Shown one piece after another: positions 1 to 5,628 of a stretch of DNA of 7,517 nt. Both the position numbers and the translations under genes were made by a program. The notes beneath the pieces are model-generated. The model did no database searches. It saw nothing but the letters and a program-made list of their open reading frames with translations, and was not told the DNA's origin. Where the stretch lies: positions 1-7,517 of the forward strand of contig NZ_QUFB01000077.1 in the NCBI RefSeq assembly GCF_003478335.1. Direction: 5' to 3'. The first letter of the stretch is position 1, and every line of letters begins with the position of its first letter. Source of the DNA: Clostridium sp. AM49-4BH. GTDB taxonomy: Bacteria; Bacillota; Clostridia; Lachnospirales; Lachnospiraceae.

Positions 1-29
1 CTAAAGAAAGGACTGTGTTTTTGTTATAA

Positions 30-102
30 TCCTCGATAGCTCAGTCGGTAGAGCACGCGGCTGTTAACCGCGCTGTCGTAGGTTCGAGTCCTACTCGGGG
101 AG
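30..102 (+). tRNA. tRNA-Asn (anticodon GTT)
   Basis: This is a complete cloverleaf. The 7-bp acceptor stem pairs 30-36 (TCCTCGA) with 95-101 (TCGGGGA), including one T-G wobble, and the discriminator base is G102. The D arm is GCTC...GAGC, and the anticodon stem is CGCGG/CCGCG with loop CTGTTAA, placing GTT at 63-65, which reads Asn codons AAC and AAU. The T arm GTAGG-TTCGAGT-CCTAC is canonical. CCA is not encoded and must be added after transcription. A terminator follows 4 bases downstream, so this is either a single tRNA unit or the last gene of a tRNA operon. The promoter lies outside the window. Confidence 0.97.
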
Positions 103-106
103 CGAC

Positions 107-148
107 AAAAAATCCTGTAAACGATTTCGTTTACAGGATTTTTTTTTT
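107..148 (+). terminator. Intrinsic terminator of tRNA-Asn, probably bidirectional
   Basis: A perfect 13-bp inverted repeat (111-123 with 128-140) has the 4-nt loop ATTT and is flanked by an A-run on the left and at least eight Ts on the right. The A/T flanks extend the pairing. It would end the tRNA transcript on the plus strand, and read in reverse it also gives a hairpin followed by a U-run. Confidence 0.93.
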
Positions 149-397
149 GATCTTTTTGCCATATCGCCATTCAAGATAAGAGGTGTACTCTTTGTAATCC
201 CATTTCTGGTAATAGATGATCTTTGGAAGCTTATCAACTCGAAATTATTGATATTATTTTCTGATGGCATGACTCACTATATAGCGGCTACAAAATATAA
301 TTAGACCATCGACATAATGAGCAATATATGGTTCTCGCAGCATCTTTTGGAATGGGAAGTTTTAGTTGTCAATATAAAATTCTTAAATGAAAGGTTA

Positions 398-433
398 AAA
401 AGATGTCCAATTATGGAAAAAAGTGTCCATTTC
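398..433. repeat. Pair of TGTCCA direct repeats, possible regulator site
   Basis: TGTCCAATT at 404-412 and TGTCCATTT at 424-432 are direct repeats with a 20-bp period, each preceded by an A-run. Their starts are two helical turns apart, so a dimer could read both from one face. The first contains a small palindrome (TCCA-atta-TGGA) and the second an inverted repeat (CCATTT-ctgcc-AAATGG, 427-443). They lie just upstream of the weak -35-like TTTACG at 445. LytTR regulators of the AgrA type bind paired 9-bp repeats with a similar period, but these sequences do not match the consensus I know, so the regulator is unknown. Confidence 0.35.
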
Positions 434-512
434 TGCCAAATGGGTTTACGAAGAGAAATTTTTTTATTACATTTAATGTGTTACAGACGCATTTATTAAT
501 GACTTTGTATTA

Positions 513-539
513 TTGCACATTTGATACCAAGCGAATAAT
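513..539 (+). promoter_or_regulatory. Weak candidate promoter for the AgrD-like gene
   Basis: TTGCAC (513-518) and AATAAT (534-539, 5 of 6 to TATAAT) are separated by only 15 nt. A start near 546 would leave the ATG at 548 almost leaderless but would suit translation from 569. A competing pair is TTTACG (445-450) with TACATT (468-473), which has the better 17-nt spacing and sits next to the TGTCCA repeats. Neither is convincing. Confidence 0.2.
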
Positions 540-547
540 TAGGGGAT

Positions 548-724
548 ATGTGTAGAAAGGAGCAAGGAACGAAAAAGACAAAAGAATTAATTTTACGTGC
601 AGTAGAAAAAACAGCGCAGAAAAAATTGATTATGGATAGTGAGCGTTGGCCTACATGCTTAGGCATCCTACATCAGCCGGTAAGACCACAGTCATTGCAT
701 CATAAAGATGTTACAAAGAAGTAA
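548..724 (+). CDS. AgrD-like cyclic lactone autoinducer peptide precursor
   Basis: A 58-residue reading frame with the three-part layout of AgrD-type precursors. Residues 9-28 form a basic amphipathic helix (KKTKELILRAVEKTAQKKLI) suited to membrane association. Residues 33-41 (RWPTCLGIL) are the presumed signal, with Cys37 four residues before Leu41, as in Staphylococcus AgrD, where Cys closes a five-residue thiolactone ring. Residues 42-50 (HQPVRPQSL) match the conserved Q-P-x-x-P-x-x-L recognition tail, followed by a charged end. In known systems AgrB cleaves the tail and closes the ring; no AgrB, AgrC or AgrA lies in this window. The start is uncertain: the ATG at 548 has AGGGG only 2 nt upstream, whereas AAGGAG (557-562) is ideally placed for the ACG at 569 (Thr8), where a typical M-K-K start would be expected. 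The stop lies in the loop of the first downstream hairpin. Confidence 0.8.
   Translation: MCRKEQGTKKTKELILRAVEKTAQKKLIMDSERWPTCLGILHQPVRPQSLHHKDVTKK
557..562 (+). promoter_or_regulatory. Shine-Dalgarno site inside the AgrD-like frame
   Basis: AAGGAG lies 6 nt before an in-frame ACG (569-571). The spacing is that of a functional start, and residues after it (K-K-T-K-E-L) resemble the usual AgrD N-terminus. Either a start ATG has mutated to ACG, or a rare ACG start is used, or the match is chance. Confidence 0.4.
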
Positions 725-878
725 ACATCTTTATGATGGCGCCTTGTAGAGTTTCTCTACAAAAATCTGCAGTACTTGAGAACAGACCCTCTGTACCGCA
801 GATTAAAACTTCACTTGATAATTATAGCATATTAGGTCTGTATATGCTATGGATGTAGAAAATATAAAGTTTCTGCAT
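698..878 (+). ncRNA. Five-hairpin structured region, possible kissing loops
   Basis: Five inverted repeats lie head to tail. H1: 698-712 with 724-738, 15 bp, 11-nt loop, enclosing the AgrD-like stop codon. H2: 744-751 with 755-762, 8 bp perfect, loop TTT. H3: 764-770 with 798-804 plus inner GTAC 772-775 with 793-796, one A-C mismatch, 17-nt loop. H4: 824-832 with 842-850, 9 bp perfect, 9-nt loop. H5: 853-861 with 870-878, 9 bp with one G-U. ACAGACC (782-788) in the H3 loop is the exact reverse complement of GGTCTGT (835-841) in the H4 loop, so a 7-bp kissing interaction is possible. None has a U-tract. The region precedes the RHS promoter, so it would be the 3' part of the AgrD-like transcript or a separate RNA, not the RHS leader. 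I recognise no known RNA family. Confidence 0.5.
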
Positions 879-892
879 GAGAAAGTCGGAAT

Positions 893-921
893 TTGAGAAA
901 CAAAAAACTAATACATATAAT
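893..921 (+). promoter_or_regulatory. Vegetative promoter of the RHS gene
   Basis: TTGAGA (893-898, 5 of 6 to consensus) and TATAAT (916-921, 6 of 6) are separated by exactly 17 nt. Transcription would start near 928, giving a leader of about 33 nt that contains the GGAG site and ends at the ATG at 961. This also argues against the upstream ATG at 877 as the start. Confidence 0.7.
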
Positions 922-951
922 AGTGCAGATCATGAAAGTGTAGCACAGAAT

Positions 952-955
952 GGAG
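952..955 (+). promoter_or_regulatory. Ribosome binding site that fixes the RHS start
   Basis: GGAG lies 5 nt before the ATG at 961. The alternative in-frame ATG at 877 has no such site and sits inside hairpin H5. Confidence 0.7.
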
Positions 956-960
956 AAAAA

Positions 961-3900
961 ATGAGAAAAAAAGCAACTATTATAAGTGCATATGTAATTT
1001 CTTTAGCGTTGGCATTTGCCCCGATTCATATAGCGACAGGTTATGCCGATGCTGCTGAGACGCAGGTTGATACAGCAAATATATGTATAACAGAAAATAT
1101 TAATAGTAACCAACTAATGGGTAATATTACAACTGTGCAGAAGCTTCCAAATTTACATGATGGTATTCTGTATCAGCTGGAGCATGCCGATAAAGTAGAA
1201 TTGTCAAATGGCAACGAAGGTGAGAGGTTTAATAGTGATGCATATATTTATTCCAGTGACTCTTATGAAATGAAGGCGGCAAGAAATATTTTTTCTGGAA
1301 TATTAGTTGCAGAGAATGATATTAAGGTTAGTGGAGAAGAGAATAATTTGCGCCAAGGAATTATGTATACAAAGGATGGGTCTGTATGGATTACTGGAAA
1401 TCATGTTACAATAAATGGAATTGTCTATGCACCAAAGGGATCCGTACACATAGAGTGTCAAAAATTGGATTTATGTGGAGCGATTATAACAAAGAAATTG
1501 ACGATTAATGCATCTGAAAGTAGTGCAAAAGAGGACATTCGAGTGACAAATATGATGCAGAAAATGCAGAAATTTTGCATGAGAAATGACATTGCCTTAG
1601 AAATGTATTTTGATGATGAGGCTGATAAAATAGCACTGTCAGATATAGATGCGCAGACTATAGAATTATATATACGTTACAACAATGAACCATTTCATAG
1701 GATTGAGAACTATAAGAATGGTGTTTGTTTTGATAAACCTGAGGAAAACGGATATATTGAGGCGTATGTGAAAATTGTTGATAAATACGGCGAGAGAAGA
1801 ATATCGGACATAAAAACGTTTAAGAATGAAGGGGAAGGATGCATTAGTGAGGTTACTAGGGATACGGATGAAGATGGTATTCCTGATGGATATGAGATTA
1901 GAGATGGATATGGAAAGTGGAACGATCCTGACTGCACAGAGCAACAAAAAGTGTGCATTGCTGGAAAAGATCATCTTTCTGTTGAGATAGAAAAAGAAAC
2001 GATACATAAAATAGAGCAACAATATAGTGATTATTTTATTGTTGACGCACAGAAATGTTCTGATAAGTATGTTGAGGCAAAATATAAATTCGTTCCTGGT
2101 GACTGTTTGGAAGCGTATTATAATGAACAGGGACAAAAAGTTACGGAAGTGTACAATAATATTTCGCAAAAGAATAAAATACAGATAATAGATAATAACT
2201 ATAATATTATCTTATATAATAAAAAAGGAGAACCGGCACTTCGTTTAGCATATGATGGTGCAAATCAAATATATAATGCATACACATATGACGAAAACGG
2301 AATTAAAAATATAGAACATAATGGAATTGAGTACGATTTCCAGTATGATAGTGAAGGAAGAATAAAAAGTTTTGATATTAATCAACGCGAACTTAAAACA
2401 ATAGAATGGGAAAATGACAGAACGTGTCGCACAACATTTGGAGACGGGTATGCATTAATAGCTGAATACGATTCGATTGGCGACATGATAAGTCTGTCAG
2501 ATGAAAAACAGTTACTCTATAGTTGGACATATGATGAAGATAACCATTATGTTCTTTCAGAGGCTACAGATCATGTCAATCATATTACTTATAAATATAC
2601 CCATGATAACTCTAGAGAGTTGACTGGCATGAAAAGTTCTGATGGCTGTTCTTATTCAGTGATCAATGATGGAATGAATACGACATTACAGATTGCTTGT
2701 AATGGTAACAATATGACGGAACAATTTCTTGTTGATAATGGAAAGTATATTTATCGTAGTAATGCGCTGTTGGAAATTCAGGATCAAAAGGATAAGGAAG
2801 TGCGCATAAATGGGGATATAGTGTATCAAGAGTCATATCAGGATGATGGCAGTGATAAACTAATTAAAGTAAATAATCAGAAATCATATCGAGAGGAATA
2901 CACAGAACAAGGTCTTCTAAAAGCGGTATGGGATAAAGATAGATGCCTAGTATCTTATGAATACAATAATTTAAATGAAGTGATTCGCGAGAATCTTTCT
3001 GCAACAAATAAGACATATGTATATCATTATGATGAGGGAGGTAATATAACAAACGTATATGCATATCCATTGGACTTTAATAAACCATCTGTTCAGCTGA
3101 AAGATGGAAAAAAGATAGCAGATTATGGATACAATGATAGATATGCAGATCAAATGACATTATATCAAGGAAAACAAATTTGTTATGATGCGAGTGGAAA
3201 TCCTATAACATATTGGGATGATAGTCACTTTACATGGACACAGGGCAATAAACTCAAGTCGATTAAAAATAATAATGGGAAGACCGTTTATTCCTATGAC
3301 ATGAATGGAAATCGTGTAAAAAAATCTGGAAAAGATGGGAACACTCAATTTTATTATGTCAATGGGAAGTTGATAGGAGAGGTTACGGACAAAGACGAAA
3401 TGTGGTTTCATTATAATGCTTTTGATCAGCTTGTTGGATTTGAAAGTCAAGGAAAAACGTATTTGTATCGATTAAATGGCAGTAATGATGTTGTTGGAAT
3501 TATGGATTCAGAAGGAAAAGAACTTGTAACCTATGAATATGATGCATGGGGAAATATTGTCAACATTATCGGGAATCAGACACTGGCAGAACGTAATCCA
3601 TATCGGTACAGAAGCTATTATTATGATCGGGAGAGTGGATTTTATTATCTTGTGAATCGATACTATGATCCGGCTACAAGGCGTATGTTAAGTATGGATA
3701 GTTATACAGACACGGGTTTTGGAGCGTTTTCTCACAATATGTATGCTTATTGCGAAAATACCCCTGTAAATGCAAGTAATGCTACTGGAAATGTGCCAGA
3801 CTGGGTAAAAAAATTCCCAAAATCTCCTTCAGGAAAGAATTATTATTGGAAAGGAGTGAACAATTTTTTAGATTCCAATTGTTATGGGTTTGCTATGAAT

Positions 3901-4323
3901 AACGAAAAGGCAATTGATCCAGGTCATTATTCTAATCCAACAAAATGTCCTGCGACTGAAAAGCAGGCATTAGATTATACAATGGCTGATTTAAAGAAAC
4001 TGAAATATAAAATTCATAAAACAATTCCTCATGGCGATGCTAGTAAGTATAATGATGATTATACAATGATTATTTTAAGAACTGGGAAAATGGATAATGG
4101 ACTACCAGATTATCATTTTATGAAAAGATTTTATAGTTTCAGTACTGGAACACATTTTTGGGCTCATAAGCCTGGGCGAGCTAGAGTGGGGATTTTAATA
4201 TATGCTGATCGTTTTAAAAATTCACTTCCATGGAAAATTGAGCGGTATTTTGTTAAGAGCAAAAAATGGGATATTGGTGGGGGATCTTATACAAGTAGTC
4301 TCCATTTTATTGTATTCAAATAA
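961..4323 (+). CDS. Secreted RHS/YD-repeat polymorphic toxin, peptidase-like tip
   Basis: 1120 residues from the ATG at 961, chosen because promoter, GGAG and signal peptide agree; a longer frame from 877 adds 28 polar residues. Residues 1-31 are a Sec signal peptide (MRKK, a hydrophobic core, then A-D-A before AE). Residues about 100-190 look like short beta-helix strands. DTDEDGIPDG (301-310) is a thrombospondin type 3/EF-hand-like calcium motif. From about 440 come degenerate YD repeats, then the conserved RHS core with NPYRYR (879-884) and YYDPATRRMLSMD, ending at the degenerate ENTPVNASNATG near 943. The variable tip (945-1120) has NCYGFA with Cys974, DYHF with His1052 and HFWAHKPG with His1065 and His1069. 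This resembles secreted cysteine-peptidase-like domains with NCYxYA and WSHKPG motifs (from memory). RHS shells encapsulate and deliver C-terminal toxins; that this tip is toxic, and its target, are inferred. The paired anchored proteins downstream fit immunity. Codon use is very A+T rich. Confidence 0.85.
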   Translation: MRKKATIISAYVISLALAFAPIHIATGYADAAETQVDTANICITENINSNQLMGNITTVQKLPNLHDGILYQLEHADKVELSNGNEGERFNSDAYIYSSDSYEMKAARNIFSGILVAENDIKVSGEENNLRQGIMYTKDGSVWITGNHVTINGIVYAPKGSVHIECQKLDLCGAIITKKLTINASESSAKEDIRVTNMMQKMQKFCMRNDIALEMYFDDEADKIALSDIDAQTIELYIRYNNEPFHRIENYKNGVCFDKPEENGYIEAYVKIVDKYGERRISDIKTFKNEGEGCISEVTRDTDEDGIPDGYEIRDGYGKWNDPDCTEQQKVCIAGKDHLSVEIEKETIHKIEQQYSDYFIVDAQKCSDKYVEAKYKFVPGDCLEAYYNEQGQKVTEVYNNISQKNKIQIIDNNYNIILYNKKGEPALRLAYDGANQIYNAYTYDENGIKNIEHNGIEYDFQYDSEGRIKSFDINQRELKTIEWENDRTCRTTFGDGYALIAEYDSIGDMISLSDEKQLLYSWTYDEDNHYVLSEATDHVNHITYKYTHDNSRELTGMKSSDGCSYSVINDGMNTTLQIACNGNNMTEQFLVDNGKYIYRSNALLEIQDQKDKEVRINGDIVYQESYQDDGSDKLIKVNNQKSYREEYTEQGLLKAVWDKDRCLVSYEYNNLNEVIRENLSATNKTYVYHYDEGGNITNVYAYPLDFNKPSVQLKDGKKIADYGYNDRYADQMTLYQGKQICYDASGNPITYWDDSHFTWTQGNKLKSIKNNNGKTVYSYDMNGNRVKKSGKDGNTQFYYVNGKLIGEVTDKDEMWFHYNAFDQLVGFESQGKTYLYRLNGSNDVVGIMDSEGKELVTYEYDAWGNIVNIIGNQTLAERNPYRYRSYYYDRESGFYYLVNRYYDPATRRMLSMDSYTDTGFGAFSHNMYAYCENTPVNASNATGNVPDWVKKFPKSPSGKNYYWKGVNNFLDSNCYGFAMNNEKAIDPGHYSNPTKCPATEKQALDYTMADLKKLKYKIHKTIPHGDASKYNDDYTMIILRTGKMDNGLPDYHFMKRFYSFSTGTHFWAHKPGRARVGILIYADRFKNSLPWKIERYFVKSKKWDIGGGSYTSSLHFIVFK

Positions 4324-4338
4324 TGATTCAAATCATAA

Positions 4339-4380
4339 ATTCTTCTGACGTTGCATGTGAAAAGGCAATGTCAGAAGAAT
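4339..4380 (+). other. Stable hairpin between the toxin and immunity genes
   Basis: A 16-bp stem (4339-4354 with 4365-4380, one G-U pair) has a 10-nt loop and lies 15 nt after the RHS stop. No U-tract follows, so it is not a classic intrinsic terminator. It may slow or partly stop transcription, protect the upstream mRNA, or be a processing site. No convincing promoter follows it; TAAAAT at 4392-4397 lacks a -35. The immunity pair probably depends on read-through. Confidence 0.55.
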
Positions 4381-4425
4381 GTTGAAAATAATAAAATCTG
4401 AATGCTGAACAGGGAGGAAAAGAGG

Positions 4426-5019
4426 ATGACCAAATCAAAGAAAATATTAATATGGATCATAGTGGTGCTCATTGCATCGATTTTGCTAGGATTAGCGGTA
4501 CGTGTTGGAATGTATTATTATGAATACAGACAAGATAGTAAGCTTTTGGAATTTTTTAAAGAAAATGAGAGCAAATCGGTTTTTCATGGCCTGGTGAATG
4601 ATGATGGAAAGCCTTATCAGCAAAAAACTGTAAGATATGATATTGATGGTGATGGTAAAAAAGAAATTGTTTATGCAGGATATGATGAATTGGGGTCCGG
4701 ATATCCAAGATATGTGATCTGTTCAATTGGGATTCATTCCGGTCAAAAATTTTATGTAAAGGCAATTTATGACTTAACCTGTTTTGACTATACAGTTGCA
4801 CCTGATAAAGCAAAATATGTTCTACAACATGGCATACCGAGTATGGCGATAAAATCAGGAAAGTTATTATTTCAGGTGCATGATTATGACGATAAGGATA
4901 AGATTTTGAATACATTTACCATGACGGGACAACAGGGAGATCATCTAGTCTTTAATACAGAAAGCGGACGGTTTGTTACGAGTGATTGGGAGGACTTTGA
5001 TAAGGAGGATAAAGATTGA
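4426..5019 (+). CDS. Membrane-anchored putative immunity protein, copy 1
   Basis: 197 residues from the ATG at 4426, chosen because AGGGAGG (4411-4417) is 8 nt upstream; the earlier in-frame ATG at 4402 has no site. Residues 1-6 are basic (MTKSKK) and residues 7-26 form one hydrophobic helix, so the rest should lie outside the membrane. There is no lipobox cysteine. The outer part carries DIDGDGKKE (72-80), a D-x-D-x-D-G-x-x-E loop as in FG-GAP or EF-hand-like calcium sites, followed by IVYAGYD. No known family is recognised with certainty. The role as immunity protein is inferred from its position after a secreted RHS toxin, tandem duplication and outward topology, which suits neutralising a toxin arriving from outside. 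Its last four bases overlap the next gene. Confidence 0.75.
   Translation: MTKSKKILIWIIVVLIASILLGLAVRVGMYYYEYRQDSKLLEFFKENESKSVFHGLVNDDGKPYQQKTVRYDIDGDGKKEIVYAGYDELGSGYPRYVICSIGIHSGQKFYVKAIYDLTCFDYTVAPDKAKYVLQHGIPSMAIKSGKLLFQVHDYDDKDKILNTFTMTGQQGDHLVFNTESGRFVTSDWEDFDKEDKD
4811..4989 (+). repeat. 3' segment of copy 1, 92% identical to copy 2
   Basis: 4811-4989 aligns with 5401-5579 at a constant offset of 590 bases without gaps. By hand count 165 of 179 bases agree, well above the similarity of the upstream parts of the two genes. It is the 3' block of a tandem duplication. Confidence 0.85.
5004..5008 (+). promoter_or_regulatory. Ribosome site supporting a TTG start
   Basis: GGAGG lies 7 nt before the TTG at 5016, inside the end of the previous gene. 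It supports a TTG start overlapping the upstream TGA as TTGA, an arrangement typical of translational coupling. Confidence 0.7.
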
Positions 5020-5603
5020 GTAAAAAAAGGAAAAATTTTATACGACTTATAGCGGTGTTCGTTACAGTAATTATACTATGCTCAGTAGTACGTGTTGGAA
5101 TGTATTATATTGAATACAGACAGGAAAAAGCAGTTTTGCAATATTTAAGAGAGAATAAAAATAATTCTCCCATTCGCGAGCTAGTAACTGCAAAAGGAAA
5201 ACCCTATCAGAAAAGTTTCATAAAATATGATATCGATGGTGATGGTGAAAAAGAAATTGTCTATGCAGGATACGATAGCGTTGGAGCAGGACTTCCGCGA
5301 TATGCAATTTGTGCTATCGGGATTCGTTCTAATCGAGAGTTTTATGTGAAAAAGATGTATCGCTTAACTTGTAATGATTATGCGGCAGGATTCAATAAAG
5401 CAGAATATGTTCTACAACATGGCATACCGGGGATGACGATTAAATCAGGAAAGTTATTATTTCAGGTGCATGATCATGACGATAAAGATAAGATTCTGAA
5501 CACATTTACCATGACAGGACAACAGGGAGATCATCTAGTCTTTAATACAGAAAGTGGACAATTTGTTACAAGTGATTGGAAAGCTACAACTTATTTGAAA
5601 TGA
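5016..5603 (+). CDS. Membrane-anchored putative immunity protein, copy 2
   Basis: 195 residues from a TTG start, with GGAGG 7 nt upstream. It is a paralog of the preceding gene with the same plan: basic N-terminus (MSKKRKNFIR), one hydrophobic helix at about 11-24, then VRVGMYY shared with copy 1, and an outer domain with DIDGDGEKE at 72-80, the same position as in copy 1. Residues 129-188 are nearly identical to copy 1, while the N-terminal two thirds are clearly diverged; the C-terminal tail (KATTYLK) differs. The 4-base overlap implies co-translation with copy 1. Paired, diverging immunity genes are common downstream of polymorphic toxins, where extra copies may protect against related toxin tips; that role is inferred here. 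No lipobox or second membrane segment is seen. Confidence 0.75.
   Translation: MSKKRKNFIRLIAVFVTVIILCSVVRVGMYYIEYRQEKAVLQYLRENKNNSPIRELVTAKGKPYQKSFIKYDIDGDGEKEIVYAGYDSVGAGLPRYAICAIGIRSNREFYVKKMYRLTCNDYAAGFNKAEYVLQHGIPGMTIKSGKLLFQVHDHDDKDKILNTFTMTGQQGDHLVFNTESGQFVTSDWKATTYLK
5401..5579 (+). repeat. 3' segment of copy 2, 92% identical to copy 1
   Basis: This is the partner of the 4811-4989 block. Most of the 14 differences are silent; five residues change across the Y-V-L-Q-H-G-I-P to S-D-W stretch and its edge. Confidence 0.85.
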
Positions 5604-5614
5604 ACAATAAAGAG

Positions 5615-5621
5615 AAAGGAG
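5615..5621 (+). promoter_or_regulatory. Ribosome site supporting a second TTG start
   Basis: AAAGGAG lies 7 nt before the TTG at 5629. No ATG or GTG is placed better, so this is the second consecutive gene that appears to start with TTG. Confidence 0.7.
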
Positions 5622-5628
5622 ATAACCA

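Larger units (their letters stand above)
149..547. other. Intergenic region without a convincing gene
   Basis: About 400 A+T-rich bases. The only plus-strand open frame (ATG at 317, 60 codons) has no ribosome site and no recognisable protein character. On the minus strand, 234 down to about 150 reads as a plausible protein-like stretch (KLPKIIYYQKWDYKEYTSYL and onward), but a stop lies just upstream and the frame then runs through the terminator and the tRNA, so at best it is a decayed gene end. Two promoter-like pairs precede the small peptide gene, TTTACG/TACATT (445-473, 17-nt spacer) and TTGCAC/AATAAT (513-539, 15-nt spacer); both are weak. A TGTCCA direct repeat lies at 398-433. Confidence 0.5.

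Noticed and set aside
25..30. TATAAT hexamer before the tRNA as its -10 box
   Set aside because: It overlaps the first base of the mature tRNA, so transcription from it would start inside the gene.
30..148. tRNA-Asn as attachment site of an integrated element
   Set aside because: No integrase is seen and no second copy of the tRNA 3' end was found in the window.
317..499. Plus-strand 60-codon open frame
   Set aside because: No ribosome site before the ATG, no domain-like character, and it spans the TGTCCA repeats; more likely random in an A+T-rich spacer.
698..878. CRISPR array or insertion-sequence ends
   Set aside because: The hairpins differ in sequence and spacing, there is no repeat-spacer pattern, and no transposase is nearby.
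877..960. Longer RHS protein starting at the ATG at 877
   Set aside because: No ribosome site, polar extension ahead of a signal peptide, and the promoter (893-921) lies downstream of it.
1666..2169. 167-codon minus-strand frame and other reverse frames within the RHS gene
   Set aside because: Antisense shadows of the RHS reading frame, rich in I, F and S as expected from reversed A+T-rich codons, with no ribosome sites.
4556..4915. Minus-strand frame opposite the first immunity gene
   Set aside because: Shadow of a well-supported plus-strand gene that has a ribosome site and a paralog.
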